DNA of 64,000 bases from Vibrio sp. DW001 (lineage in GTDB: Bacteria > Pseudomonadota > Gammaproteobacteria > Enterobacterales > Vibrionaceae), in NCBI RefSeq assembly GCF_029016285.1, contig NZ_CP091976.1:496001-560000 (forward strand), written 5' to 3'. This document shows positions 35,965 through 45,779 of the stretch, one piece after another; the first letter of the stretch is position 1, and the number at the start of each line of letters is the position of its first letter. The position numbers and the translations under genes are program-made. The notes beneath the pieces are model-generated. The model saw nothing but the letters and a program-made list of their open reading frames with translations. It was not told the origin of the DNA and made no database searches.

Positions 35965-36930
35965 ATGCATTTTGAGTTTATGTGGTGGGGGATGCTATTT
36001 TTGCTTCCTCTTCCTATATTGATCTATTTCTTTGCATCTCCCGTAAAAGAAAATGCGGCAATAACTTTGCCTTACCTTCCTAATGAAGGGAGTATCACTG
36101 CGCCTTCAAATTTATTTGCCAAAATTATAGCAGGATTAATTTGGCTTCTACTCGTTTTGTCATGTGCTAGGCCTGTCTGGTACGGGGAACCGATAGAAAG
36201 TCAGCCAAAACATCGTGACATGATGCTTGTTGTCGATCTATCAGGCTCCATGGATACGAAAGACATGGCGTTTGAAGACCAATACATTGACCGTTTAACC
36301 GCCGTTAAAAATGTACTCACTGATTTCATTAAAAAAAGAAAAGGCGACCGTTTAGGTCTTGTTCTTTTTGCGGACCATGCCTATCTACAAACACCCTTAA
36401 CACTCGATCGGCACACCATCGCTTCTCAGTTGAACCAAGCGGTATTAGGGTTAGTCGGCAATAAAACCGCCATTGGCGAAGGTATCGGCTTAGCCACCAA
36501 GACATTTGTGGATAGTGACGCGCCTCAACGAGTCATTATCCTTTTAAGTGATGGCGAGAACACCGCGGGTGTTCTCGACCCTTTAAAAGCGGCCGAGATT
36601 GCTAAAAAATATCAAACGACCATATACACCATTGGAGTAGGTGCCGGAGAAATGGTTGTACAGGAATTTTTTATGAGTCGAAAAGTTAACACAGCAAAAG
36701 ACCTTGACGAATCGTCGCTTACCAAGATTGCAGAGATGACAGGTGGTGAATATTTTCGTGCTCGTAATCAGGATGATTTGCAGAAAATCTACGACACTAT
36801 CAATGAACTCGAACCCATTTCAGGGGTAACGCAAACATGGCGCCCACAAACTGAGTGGTTTAATTATCCATTGGGTATTGCCTTATTACTCTCCGTTGTA
36901 TTAGTCGTGGGGAGAAAAATACGTGTCTGA
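35965..36930 (+). CDS. BatA-like von Willebrand A protein
   Basis: About 321 residues: two N-terminal membrane helices (MLFLLPLPILIYFF and IIAGLIWLLLVLSCARPVW), a vWA domain with a full MIDAS (DLSGSMDTKD near 86, later DGENTAG), and a C-terminal membrane helix (GIALLLSVVLVVG). The N-terminus MHFEFMWWGMLF suggests the ATG at 35965. GGGAGG lies 14 bases upstream, long but usable; a GTG at 35953 is too close to it. The stop overlaps the next gene's GTG start. Confidence 0.85.
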   Translation: MHFEFMWWGMLFLLPLPILIYFFASPVKENAAITLPYLPNEGSITAPSNLFAKIIAGLIWLLLVLSCARPVWYGEPIESQPKHRDMMLVVDLSGSMDTKDMAFEDQYIDRLTAVKNVLTDFIKKRKGDRLGLVLFADHAYLQTPLTLDRHTIASQLNQAVLGLVGNKTAIGEGIGLATKTFVDSDAPQRVIILLSDGENTAGVLDPLKAAEIAKKYQTTIYTIGVGAGEMVVQEFFMSRKVNTAKDLDESSLTKIAEMTGGEYFRARNQDDLQKIYDTINELEPISGVTQTWRPQTEWFNYPLGIALLLSVVLVVGRKIRV

Positions 36931-38740
36931 CTTTATTTTCCTTACCCCTATTTGGTTGCTAGCGCTCATCCCCTTATTTGGTGTTTTGATTTGGTTAACT
37001 AAAAGTCAATCTACATCAGAATTGATTGCGTCACATATAGCGGAAAAAATGGGTTTGTCCCCAACGAAGAGTCGAAATAAGGGTATTCTCTTACTTGGAC
37101 TCATTTGGTTAATTACCATTATCGCTCTTGCGGGCCCAAGCATAGAGAAGGTTGCTAAACCTACTTTTTCTATTAGTTCCGCACGAATGCTCATTCTAGA
37201 TATGTCTCGTTCACTTTATGCTCAAGACATCAAACCGAGTCGTCTGGCACAGGTGAAATATAAGGCACGGGATCTCCTTTCTTATTGGGATGAAGGCAGC
37301 GTTGGTCTTATCGCCTATGCGGGTGATGCCTATACCATTAGTCCTCTCACATCCGACGCATCGACGCTGCACAACCTTATCTCCCATTTGTCACCAGAAT
37401 TAATGCCTTATCCGGGCGCGGATGCGGCAAAAGCAGTCGAACTCGCCATCAATAACCTAAAACAAGCTGGTTACCATACAGGTGATCTTGTTTTGATTAC
37501 CGATGACCTTGATGAGCAAGAGACGGCCACTATTCAAGATCAGCTTAATGGTTTGTCGTGGTCACTATCCATACTTGCTGTCGGTACAGAAGAAGGCGCA
37601 CCTATACCGATGAAAGACGGATCGCTTTTGACAAACAGCGCTGGCTCAACCGTCATTGCCAAGACGCGTATGCGCAATATGCAGAATATCACGAGAGCAT
37701 TTTCTGGTGCCTTTGCCCCGGTACAAACCACTAATTCAGATATCGAGCTGATCGCTAAAGCGACAACAAAAATCGAACTTTCTGACACTAAAAAAGCAGG
37801 TCAAGAAATCGAGGAGCGCATCAACAATGGTTATTGGCTGCTCTTACTATTGATTCTTCCTGCTCTTATGATTTTCAGAAGAGGGGTTCTCTTTGTGTTT
37901 GTTATCAGCACGCTATCGATAACAACACCACAACAAGTAGAAGCCTCTCCGTGGATAAATAACGATCAACAAGCCTACAAAGATTTTGAATCTAAAGACT
38001 TTAAAGCTGCACTAGATAAATTCGAAGATACGCGATGGAAAGCCGCAGCAGCCTACGAGGCCGGTGATTATCAAACGGCAATAGATCAACTCAAAGAGAG
38101 GCAAGAAATCGACTCTCAGTATAACTTGGGTAACGCTTACGCTCAGGCAGGACAATTTGAAAAGGCAATAGAGTCGTATCAAAAAGTGTTGGCCGAAAGC
38201 CCAGACTTCTCTGATGCGAAAAGCAATCTAGACAAAGTAAAACAAGCCCAACAGCAACAGCAACAGCAACAGCAACAAGATAAGAATTCGCAATCAGATA
38301 ATAAACCTACTGATTCGTCGAAACAAAACTCCGACAACAGTACACAGCAATCGGACAAAAACAATTCTGGCCCTCAGGAATCTCAGGAATCTCAGGAATC
38401 TCAGGAATCTCAGGAATCTCAGGAATCTCAGGAATCTCAGGAATCTCAGGAATCTCAGGAATCTCAGGAATCTCAGGATAACCAAGAGAACTCTAATAAC
38501 AAGCCATCTTCTAAATCTAAAGGCGAATCGACATCAGCATCAGAAGGCAATCAATTTCAGGAAGAACAACCTGAAACACAGGCTTTAACGGAACCGGATA
38601 ATAGCCAAGCTGTCGACCCTGAATTACGTAAATTAGAGCAAGTAGAAAACGCCCGAGATCCGAGCCTATTGATTCGCGCACAGATGATTTTGCAGGCACG
38701 TGGCAAAGAAACGCCAAAAAATAACAGTAAGAGTTGGTAA
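36923..38740 (+). CDS. BatB/BatC fusion: vWA plus TPR protein
   Basis: A 605-residue membrane protein. Two N-terminal helices, a vWA domain with MIDAS LILDMSRSLYAQD near 92, a central helix (WLLLLLILPALMIFRRGVLFVFVIS near 300), a TPR part (QYNLGNAYAQAGQFEKAIESYQKVLAES near 395-425), then a low-complexity tail of polyQ (ten Gln) and 11 exact QES repeats, ending with a short conserved C-terminus. In other bacteria BatB and BatC are separate genes. Start: GTG at 36923 with GGGGAG 8-9 bases before it, overlapping the batA stop. The repeat tail likely varies in length between strains. Confidence 0.85.
   Translation: MSDFIFLTPIWLLALIPLFGVLIWLTKSQSTSELIASHIAEKMGLSPTKSRNKGILLLGLIWLITIIALAGPSIEKVAKPTFSISSARMLILDMSRSLYAQDIKPSRLAQVKYKARDLLSYWDEGSVGLIAYAGDAYTISPLTSDASTLHNLISHLSPELMPYPGADAAKAVELAINNLKQAGYHTGDLVLITDDLDEQETATIQDQLNGLSWSLSILAVGTEEGAPIPMKDGSLLTNSAGSTVIAKTRMRNMQNITRAFSGAFAPVQTTNSDIELIAKATTKIELSDTKKAGQEIEERINNGYWLLLLLILPALMIFRRGVLFVFVISTLSITTPQQVEASPWINNDQQAYKDFESKDFKAALDKFEDTRWKAAAAYEAGDYQTAIDQLKERQEIDSQYNLGNAYAQAGQFEKAIESYQKVLAESPDFSDAKSNLDKVKQAQQQQQQQQQQDKNSQSDNKPTDSSKQNSDNSTQQSDKNNSGPQESQESQESQESQESQESQESQESQESQESQESQDNQENSNNKPSSKSKGESTSASEGNQFQEEQPETQALTEPDNSQAVDPELRKLEQVENARDPSLLIRAQMILQARGKETPKNNSKSW
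38375..38473 (+). repeat. Eleven-copy 9-bp tandem repeat inside the BatB/C gene
   Basis: Eleven perfect copies of CAGGAATCT in a row, translated as Gln-Glu-Ser. A second, less strict repeat of CAACAG codes polyglutamine at about 38249-38278. Both units are multiples of three, so copy changes alter length without shifting the frame. Confidence 0.97.
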
Positions 38741-38741
38741 C

Positions 38742-40394
38742 ATGAAATCGAAACCTAACATCCACACCCTCATTATAACAACCACTAGCCTATTGCTGCT
38801 GTTCTTAAGCTCGTTATCACACGCAGCAGTCATCGCTTCCGTCTCCAGTAATTCGATGGCAAAAGGTGACATATTTACCCTCAAGATAGTTTCTGACAAT
38901 CGAGTAGACTCTGGAGACGTAGATTTCACTGTTTTAGATAAAGAATTCTATATGGGTCGACCAAGCTTTTCTTCTTCGATGAACAGCTTTAATGGCACCC
39001 GCTCAACACGCAGTGAATGGACACTATCCCTTGCCCCACTTAAAGCCGGTCGCCTAATCATACCTTCTTTTCAAGTGAAAGGAGAAAAGACCGATCCTAT
39101 TTCGATCACTTCTCATATTGACCCCGCGGTGCCAAAATCTGATGATTTCGTTGTGTATCAATCACAGCTCAGTAAAAACGAGATCTACCCCGGAGAAATC
39201 GCTCAGTTAAATACTAGACTGATCATCAAAACCGATGCAAGACGGGTACAAGATCCATTATTGGTTCCACCGACGGCTTTAGAAGGGCTCGATATTGAAC
39301 CAACAGGCACCGCGAATCGATATCTAAGTATCATTGATGGTATTGAAGCGACCATTATTGACCAAAGCTACCAAGTAACAGCGAACAAAGCTGGCCAGCA
39401 CTCTATCACCAGCCCAAAATTTACAGCTACTATCCTAGACAGAAATTCTCAGACCGGCACAACAAGATTAATCCCCGTAGACACAGACTCTAAACAAATT
39501 GTTCTTCATGTTCTGGATAAACCAACTGACTTTGTCGGCACATGGTTACCAAGTCCAAATCTCACCCTATCTCAAAAATGGCTCGACGATAACGGTAATG
39601 AGTTAACTAACGTGGAAGAAATAAACACGACGGCAGGTTCCGCCATTACTCGAGAAATTGTCATCACTGTGGAGGGAATCGCCCAGTCACAGTTACCGAA
39701 CATAAAAGTTAACTATCCTAGCGATATCCGTTATTACGATGAGCAGCCCAAAATAGTACAAGATGATAATCAGGTTTCAATGACGATTAAGCATGTACTC
39801 ATTCCAAAAACGAAAGGTCACGTTAACCTGCCGTCACTCACTTTGAATTGGTGGAACACAGTAAAAAAACAGGCACAAACAGAAAAACTGGCTGGCTTGG
39901 TTCTCGCTGTCAAACCAAACGAAAACCCAAGCATTACACTCGATTATAATGACAATCAACTCGCTCAGCCGGTTCAAGTTACAACGGAAACCGTCGTTAT
40001 CAAAGAGCCCGGTATTTGGCCATATCTCACCGTATTGGTTTCTGTACTTTGGTTGATTACCCTAGTACTCCTTTTAAAAAAGAGTAAACACAATGCACCC
40101 AAAAAACCAGTCGAAGATAAAGATACCGACACTTTTACTAACCTAATTGCTTCAATCAAAGAGAGAGATGGACTGAGGGCGCAAGCAAATATGACGTTAT
40201 GGTATAAAGAAAACTCGGGCATAGACCAGACAGTTAAAGCTCAAATAGATGACGAGTTAAGTGCGATGATTGCGTCTATTTATGCCGAAGAAACCTTATC
40301 TTGGAAGGAAGATTCTTTGATTACATTGCTTAAGAGTGCAAAGAAAAACCTCTCCAGAAAAAAAACCGAGCAGCCGAGTTTAGCGCCTCTTTAA
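38742..40394 (+). CDS. BatD-like membrane protein
   Basis: A 550-residue protein with an N-terminal signal (IHTLIITTTSLLLLFLSSLSHAA), a long beta-rich periplasmic part (to about 430) of BatD/DUF7939 type, a membrane helix (LTVLVSVLWLITLVLLL) and a cytoplasmic helical C-terminus. It is the last gene of the moxR operon and begins one base after the BatB/C stop. BatD is thought to be a scaffold in the Bat complex. No clear intrinsic terminator follows. Confidence 0.83.
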   Translation: MKSKPNIHTLIITTTSLLLLFLSSLSHAAVIASVSSNSMAKGDIFTLKIVSDNRVDSGDVDFTVLDKEFYMGRPSFSSSMNSFNGTRSTRSEWTLSLAPLKAGRLIIPSFQVKGEKTDPISITSHIDPAVPKSDDFVVYQSQLSKNEIYPGEIAQLNTRLIIKTDARRVQDPLLVPPTALEGLDIEPTGTANRYLSIIDGIEATIIDQSYQVTANKAGQHSITSPKFTATILDRNSQTGTTRLIPVDTDSKQIVLHVLDKPTDFVGTWLPSPNLTLSQKWLDDNGNELTNVEEINTTAGSAITREIVITVEGIAQSQLPNIKVNYPSDIRYYDEQPKIVQDDNQVSMTIKHVLIPKTKGHVNLPSLTLNWWNTVKKQAQTEKLAGLVLAVKPNENPSITLDYNDNQLAQPVQVTTETVVIKEPGIWPYLTVLVSVLWLITLVLLLKKSKHNAPKKPVEDKDTDTFTNLIASIKERDGLRAQANMTLWYKENSGIDQTVKAQIDDELSAMIASIYAEETLSWKEDSLITLLKSAKKNLSRKKTEQPSLAPL

Positions 40395-40428
40395 CCCGTT
40401 ATCGTGACGATACGTTGAGAACATAGAT

Positions 40429-41142
40429 TCAACTCGATTCAATCAGTTCTTCAACGTATTGATTCCATAATTTCAGCAGTTCACCTGACTCCGTCATTTC
40501 TTTCATCACCTGCTCAATTTGGATAATCGTTTCTGAATGCCGTTCATTGATATAATGAAAACCACCCTGGACCTTTATCAACTCAGGTATAGGTTCAATG
40601 TTGGTGTTAGGGTGCCTTTTAAATTCATAGCGAGCATTGATTTCACTCACAACGGCAACGTCCACTTTTCCTCTATCAAGCTGCTTCATCAGTATATTCA
40701 CGTTGTTAAAGAAGTAGATATAAGGGTTTCCCGCGGCGAATTCATTGGTATGTCTGACCCCTTTAACTACCGCTAGCTTGCATTCTTCTAACCGATTAAC
40801 GTCAACAACTTGATGATCCTTGTGTACATACAACCTTGTTTTTACATAACCTAACGGATACGGGATTCGGTATAGGCCAATCTTATCTGTCCCATAAGAA
40901 AGAATACGCATAATTTCACCATCTTTTTCACCCATCCCCGCTTCAAACGAGGCACGTTTTCCAGGCAATTGAGTGATTGTCATCTCTATACCTGCCCTTT
41001 CATACACTAGGGTAAGTAGTCTCTCAGCAACGCTTTGAATGGGGCTATAAGCAATTCGTGCGTATTCAAGCTTATCGTCGCTATACGCCGATCTCGGTAA
41101 AATAAGAAACGTCAACAATACCAAATACAAAGGCTTCATCAT
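40429..41142 (-). CDS. Periplasmic solute-binding protein, family 3-like, orphan
   Basis: About 237 residues with a signal peptide (MKPLYLVLLTFLILPRSAYS) and a two-lobe solute-binding fold: ARIAYSPIQSVAERLLTLVYERAGI, LPGKRASFEAGMGEKDGEIMR, VDVAVVSEINARYE, and a C-terminal MKEMTESGELLKLWNQYVEEL. There is no transporter gene nearby. The distant relative at 2493-3251 is also an orphan. The first in-frame ATG is at 41190, but the signal peptide starts at 41142. Confidence 0.75.
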   Translation of the reverse strand: MMKPLYLVLLTFLILPRSAYSDDKLEYARIAYSPIQSVAERLLTLVYERAGIEMTITQLPGKRASFEAGMGEKDGEIMRILSYGTDKIGLYRIPYPLGYVKTRLYVHKDHQVVDVNRLEECKLAVVKGVRHTNEFAAGNPYIYFFNNVNILMKQLDRGKVDVAVVSEINARYEFKRHPNTNIEPIPELIKVQGGFHYINERHSETIIQIEQVMKEMTESGELLKLWNQYVEELIESS

Positions 41143-41303
41143 TACACCATGTAAAATTTCGTGTGCCTTACAACTAAGTATAAGCATCATCCGTTATTTA
41201 CGGCATTATTAATTTGCACTTAAAGACTTGTCTTTCGCTCATGCTTAGGGTCAATTGATCTTTCGAGGTAACCTCGCAGAGAAAGATCACCTGACTCCAA
41301 TAA

Positions 41304-41780
41304 TCAGACCACTTTTTCTGGTGCTCCGTCAATCAAATAACGAGGCCCATCACCTTGTAAAGCCGCTTCATCATTAGGGTTGAACAACCTGCAGCTTTTT
41401 AGTGAGAGACAACCACAACCGATACAAGAATCGAGATTATCTTTTAACCTTTTCATCTCCGCAATCCTTTGATCGAGCGTATTCGCCCAATTTTTAGACA
41501 TTTTTTCCCAATCTTTTTTAGTTGGTTGTCTGCCGTCCGGCAAGGCGTTAAGCGCGTGTTTTATTTCTTCTAACGAAATACCCACTTTCTGTGCAGCACG
41601 GATAACTGAGATAGTCCTTAATGTGGCGGCATGGTAACGTCTTTGGTTTCCATGAGTACGGATAGAACGGATCAGATCTTTGGATTCATAAAAACGTAAC
41701 GTTGACGTCGCTACTCCACATCGCTGAGCCGCTTCGCCTATCGTAAAAAAACGCGGATTAACTTTCATTTCAATGTCCAT
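41304..41780 (-). CDS. soxR: Redox-sensing transcriptional activator SoxR
   Basis: A 158-residue MerR-type regulator: HTH ...FFTIGEAAQRCGVATSTLRFYESKDLI near 11-38, dimer helix, and the [2Fe-2S] cysteines C119, C122, C124 and C130 in CIGCGCLSLKSC, spaced as in E. coli SoxR. It responds to redox-cycling agents through oxidation of the cluster. No soxS partner is next to it. In non-enteric bacteria SoxR usually controls efflux and oxidoreductase genes directly; its targets here are not visible. Confidence 0.95.
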   Translation of the reverse strand: MDIEMKVNPRFFTIGEAAQRCGVATSTLRFYESKDLIRSIRTHGNQRRYHAATLRTISVIRAAQKVGISLEEIKHALNALPDGRQPTKKDWEKMSKNWANTLDQRIAEMKRLKDNLDSCIGCGCLSLKSCRLFNPNDEAALQGDGPRYLIDGAPEKVV

Positions 41781-42101
41781 ACGTAGAAGTAATTAAAGTT
41801 AAGTTTAACTATAGGTTTATAGTGCCACATTTCAATTAACAAAACGAAAAAAGCCCATCTTTTACGATGAGCTTTGGCACAAATGGTTGACGACCCATAA
41901 TATTGGATTACCCAAGTACTGACGAATCCAAGTACTGACGTGCCAAAAAGTCACCAATAAAACGATATTCAAATACGATAAACCGTTATTCTACGGGGGT
42001 GAGACTAACAAACGCAGGTGATATAAAGTCGTGTTAGTGACATTGGTAATGGGTTGCCAGTTCCGATACATTAATTTGACCTAGTAACTGGCAAGTACAG
42101 C
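41781..42101. other. Intergenic region with a terminator and a short direct repeat
   Basis: 321 bases. A hairpin with U-run (41847-41875) ends the mng transcript. CCAAGTACTGACG occurs twice 16 bases apart (41912-41924 and 41928-41940). No further gene. Confidence 0.5.
41847..41875 (-). terminator. Terminator downstream of mngB
   Basis: On the minus strand AAAGCTCATC-GTAAAA-GATGGGCTTT, one mismatch, then TTT. It lies about 230 bases after the mngB stop. Confidence 0.65.
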
Positions 42102-44744
42102 TTAAAACTTCACTTTGAATGTCTTCGCCTGGCACTGAGCAAGCGCCCCAACGGAACCGTCTGTTACCTCTTCCGCATCAACTTTCACTGTTTCGTCAAG
42201 CATGACCTCAGTCCACTCTTTGACATTGTTAGTAAAGCTAATGTCGTCCGACAGCTGTTCTGTTTCAGATGGGTTATACATGCGTAAGACTAATGCATCG
42301 TCATCTTCCGCCTTCTTCAAGACACTGATAACAGCACCACCTTCCTCCTTGTTAAGCAGGCTATACGTTAACGGAAGAATCTGATCCCCAACGTTTAACT
42401 TCATAGCATTGTATGGAATCTTGTTATAACAGACTATCGGTGTCACATACTCGCGCGCTTTCGCCATGACGTTTGCACAAATATGATCACCGTCAAAACC
42501 GAAGAGTGCAAATTCACATACCAACTTACCCCGTACTTGAGAATCTGGAGCGGGTATCTTGATACCAGATGGCCGCCCCGGGCGCAGAAGTAAATTTTCC
42601 TTACCTAATACGCCAACAGAACGGAACAGAGTAAGAGCGAATGTATCACGAACCCCTGATTCACCAACAATCACTTCAAACTCACGCAACCCGTTAGTAA
42701 ATATTGCCATACCAGCGTTGTCATTTTGCACCGCAGCGAAGTTCATCAATTGATAAATAGGCACAGGCGCTTCTTTCCATTTCTCTTCTTCCCAGACTTG
42801 CATTGCAGGGTCATCAACGGGACGAGTGATACAACCAAATTGATTATCTGCCACAACCACTTCTGGAGTGAAGGGGGTCGGTACGAGGACACGAATACGG
42901 TGGTCATCGGCTTGGTTATCAAGTTCTATACGGATTTCTATACGACGTGAATTGTCTTTGAGAACCACTTGGCACTTGACATCAACATAACCATTTTTAC
43001 CAGTGCGAGCTTCACGTTCCGTCAGATTTTCTGGCACGTTCATACGAAACGCGATATCTGCAACAGATTGGAAACCCTCACGTTTGATGCGTGTTTCTAC
43101 ATCAAACTCATTCGAATACAGAAGCCATTCTTTACGCGATGGCGAATAATCGTATTCATCACCGTCATCAGAACCATCCTCTAAACGAAGGACTTGTTCG
43201 AATGTTTCGTTCGTCTCTTTATCAAAGACAGACAAAGTGCCATCACTATTTACGGTAATTTTATAGAAACTGTTTTCAAGCTTATCTACTTTCTGTTCTG
43301 CAACTTTTACAGTACCGCTCTCATTGGCTTGAATATGCAGTGTTGTGTAACCCATCGCGGGTACTTTAATGTTCAGTTGGATATCAAATTCCATAAACGG
43401 GTCATAGTTACCATAATGAACGATTTGACGATCAACTTTGCCCGGGTCTATTTGACGTTTATCTTGAACAAAATACTCAACTTGGTTGCCATTCTCATCA
43501 AAGATAGAGAATTCTTGAGCACGTATAGTGACCATCGTATTGACGACGTCATCACGTTCATAAGGCATCAAGTTAAAAAACGCGAGCTTATCGCAATCAC
43601 CCTGCGCTGGCATATGGTCGACAATCTTACGCTTGTAAAAATGAATAAGGTTCGTTGCCATATCATCAGCAAGAATGTAACGGTTAAGAATCTCCGCGTG
43701 AACCTTATCTGAACAACAACAGCCGATTGAGTCGTGGGCATGATTTTTCATACTCTCTTTCCACATTTTTTCAATAAGACCATGATGATATTCGAACCCT
43801 AAAGTCCAAGCGATAGAAGCCAAAGGCTCAAGAATATTAACTATTTTGTTCTCAATTTCAGCATGGATAAGTTTAATATCCATACGAGTTGACGAAATAG
43901 AACGGTGAACACGCATGTATTTACCATCGTTAAATTCGCCTTTAATTGTATCTAATTGATCACGCATTGCTTCGATCTTCTCAAATACTTCTTCATAGCG
44001 GCTCATATGGAATTCGCGATCTGGATAGATTTCACGGAGCTTATCTATCACATCGAAGATGTCCTTTTGGATCGGCATCTGATCGTGACCGTTTGGAAGT
44101 AAGATATCTTTAGTAACCGAAGCCGCTTCTAAGACTGGGAAGTACTTATCTAAACGAGCTCGCAAACCTGCTTCATCTGTTGGCAAATATTTACCAATAG
44201 CGTATCCAAGAGGTAGAACCTGCGCGGTCACTTCACTGCCATCGTTACTTTGCCACAAAAATTCCGTTTTATTGGTACCATGACGTTCACTACAACCACG
44301 CCAAAACATTGTGCGATTGATACCAAAACCGTTGTATATCATCGGCAGCTGTGAACTCATAGAGAACGAATCTGGCAGATAACCAATCTTCATCACATCA
44401 CCAAGCTGCAGACAGTCACGAATACCATACATCATGTTACGAACAATAGACTCACCCGATACTTGCATTGTATCCGTCTGAGAATACCAAGGGCCGACAA
44501 TCAATTTACCTGCTTGGACTAGGGTTTTAACACGCTCAGTATTCTGTGGTTTTATTGCAAAATAATCTTCTAGTACTGCAGTTTGGCCATCAAGTACGTA
44601 GTATTTGTATTCTGGATCACTTTCTAAACGAAGCATGATCTCTTCCATGTTATTCACGAGAAGAATGCGCGATTCTTCCGTTGTGAAATACCATTCACGA
44701 TCCCAGTGCATGTGAGGAGTAATATGAACGCGTGATGTAGTCAT
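42102..44744 (-). CDS. mngB: Alpha-mannosidase, mannosylglycerate hydrolase type (GH38)
   Basis: An 880-residue glycoside hydrolase family 38 enzyme. Zinc-site HMHWDREW near residue 12, the nucleophile aspartate in [12 protein letters not shown] near 148, [10 protein letters not shown] near 170 and [10 protein letters not shown] near 335 are all visible. The E. coli relative MngB splits 2-O-(6-phospho-mannosyl)-glycerate to mannose-6-phosphate and glycerate. Context supports this: a MngA-type EIIA gene is upstream in the same orientation and MngR-like GntR is divergent. Length matches the family (about 880). ATG at 44744 has an AGGT-type ribosome site. Confidence 0.9.
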   Translation of the reverse strand: MTTSRVHITPHMHWDREWYFTTEESRILLVNNMEEIMLRLESDPEYKYYVLDGQTAVLEDYFAIKPQNTERVKTLVQAGKLIVGPWYSQTDTMQVSGESIVRNMMYGIRDCLQLGDVMKIGYLPDSFSMSSQLPMIYNGFGINRTMFWRGCSERHGTNKTEFLWQSNDGSEVTAQVLPLGYAIGKYLPTDEAGLRARLDKYFPVLEAASVTKDILLPNGHDQMPIQKDIFDVIDKLREIYPDREFHMSRYEEVFEKIEAMRDQLDTIKGEFNDGKYMRVHRSISSTRMDIKLIHAEIENKIVNILEPLASIAWTLGFEYHHGLIEKMWKESMKNHAHDSIGCCCSDKVHAEILNRYILADDMATNLIHFYKRKIVDHMPAQGDCDKLAFFNLMPYERDDVVNTMVTIRAQEFSIFDENGNQVEYFVQDKRQIDPGKVDRQIVHYGNYDPFMEFDIQLNIKVPAMGYTTLHIQANESGTVKVAEQKVDKLENSFYKITVNSDGTLSVFDKETNETFEQVLRLEDGSDDGDEYDYSPSRKEWLLYSNEFDVETRIKREGFQSVADIAFRMNVPENLTEREARTGKNGYVDVKCQVVLKDNSRRIEIRIELDNQADDHRIRVLVPTPFTPEVVVADNQFGCITRPVDDPAMQVWEEEKWKEAPVPIYQLMNFAAVQNDNAGMAIFTNGLREFEVIVGESGVRDTFALTLFRSVGVLGKENLLLRPGRPSGIKIPAPDSQVRGKLVCEFALFGFDGDHICANVMAKAREYVTPIVCYNKIPYNAMKLNVGDQILPLTYSLLNKEEGGAVISVLKKAEDDDALVLRMYNPSETEQLSDDISFTNNVKEWTEVMLDETVKVDAEEVTDGSVGALAQCQAKTFKVKF

Positions 44745-44916
44745 TGTTTTTACCTGATGTGGTCGCTATTAGAGTACTCAAAGACGTAGGCTTCGAAACT
44801 TACTCGTCAGCAAAAATTAGAATGTTAAAAGGTCATATGGGCGCAATGTGTGCTGAGATTTGGAGAATAGATAGCGTGTATCTTGACCGCTAGCCTTCAG
44901 CATCATCTCTGGAAAC

Positions 44917-45501
44917 TCAGGATTTAAACCAACTCGCCACTCTTCCGAAGAAAGAAGGTGATGTTGTCTTCGCACTTATCTCTGATGGTGGCGTTGGTGT
45001 TGGCTCGACGTTTGCTACCGGTGCTTCTGCGTCTTCATTTTGGGCATCAAAGATAGCCAAAATTTCTTCCGCTGTAGAGGCGTTCAACACGGCTTCACGG
45101 ACATCATCATCAACCAATGTCGATGTTAATGCGGTAAGCAAATGCATGTGGGTTGAACCTGCTTCTGCATTTGGAATAGCGATAAGAAAGATAAGGTTTA
45201 CATCTTCGTCTTCATCGTCTTCGTCGATACCAGGCCACTTTAACTCTTCGGTGAGGGTTGCAACTGCAAACGCGGCTTCTTTTACTGCATTTGTTTTACC
45301 ATGCGGAACGGCCAAACCTTCACCCAAAGCGGTTGCACCATGTGCTTCACGTTCAAATACAGCTTCAAGATATTCTTCAAGGTTATGTAACTTACCTTGT
45401 TGGTTAAGTTGTTCCGCAAGCGCTTTAATCGCTTCATCTTTACTAGTGAATGTCGTTTTTATATTGATTAGCGACGCATCGGTAATAGTGGTTAATTTCA
45501 T
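44917..45501 (-). CDS. PTS EIIA component, MngA type, separate from EIIBC
   Basis: A 194-residue protein whose first 150 residues match the EIIA domain of the E. coli mannosylglycerate permease MngA, which in E. coli is one EIIABC chain. The active-site histidine is H67 in GEGLAVPHGKTNAVKEAAFAVATL. After the domain comes an acidic, proline-rich linker-like tail (EAPVANVEPTPTPPSE) and a basic-aromatic end (FFGRVASWFKS). No EIIB/EIIC gene lies in the 170 bases before mngB, so the permease is split and its other part must lie elsewhere. It is the first gene of the operon with mngB. Confidence 0.85.
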   Translation of the reverse strand: MKLTTITDASLINIKTTFTSKDEAIKALAEQLNQQGKLHNLEEYLEAVFEREAHGATALGEGLAVPHGKTNAVKEAAFAVATLTEELKWPGIDEDDEDEDVNLIFLIAIPNAEAGSTHMHLLTALTSTLVDDDVREAVLNASTAEEILAIFDAQNEDAEAPVANVEPTPTPPSEISAKTTSPSFFGRVASWFKS

Positions 45502-45614
45502 GGCCCAGTCTCATCATCGTCAAAGAAATAAGTATCGATAACACTGTCAAACATCAAAACTAGCGTAGTTTTAGCAAACAATCGTTATCGGTTCTGAAAG
45601 AATAATACACCAAC

Positions 45615-45734
45615 AATACAAATTATCCGTGATCAATACCACATTTTGATACAAATTTGTATCCTTGTTGTATTGAATATAGAAAACATGACTAGATTTG
45701 AGTTGTGTTATCGTAATTAATTTGTATCATGTAA
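45615..45734. promoter_or_regulatory. Candidate MngR operators
   Basis: The perfect 16-base palindrome GATACAAATTTGTATC lies at 45648-45663. A weaker copy, AATACAAATTATCC, is at 45615-45628, and a half-site TTTGTATC at 45721-45728 lies 52 bases upstream of the regulator's start. They sit between the divergent EIIA and GntR genes and fit a UTRA-type GntR repressor. Confidence 0.7.
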
Positions 45735-45779
45735 ACAATAAGAATATAGAATTACACTGCCAAAATTAAAGAGGTAGGC

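Noticed and set aside
38179..38485. Minus-strand ORFs with Leu-Arg-Phe repeats
   Set aside because: They are the antisense of the CAGGAATCT tandem repeat and the polyglutamine tract.
41781..41830. SoxR box upstream of soxR
   Set aside because: AGTTAAGTTTAACT resembles the centre of a SoxR site but the CCTCAAG/CTTGAGG arms are missing.
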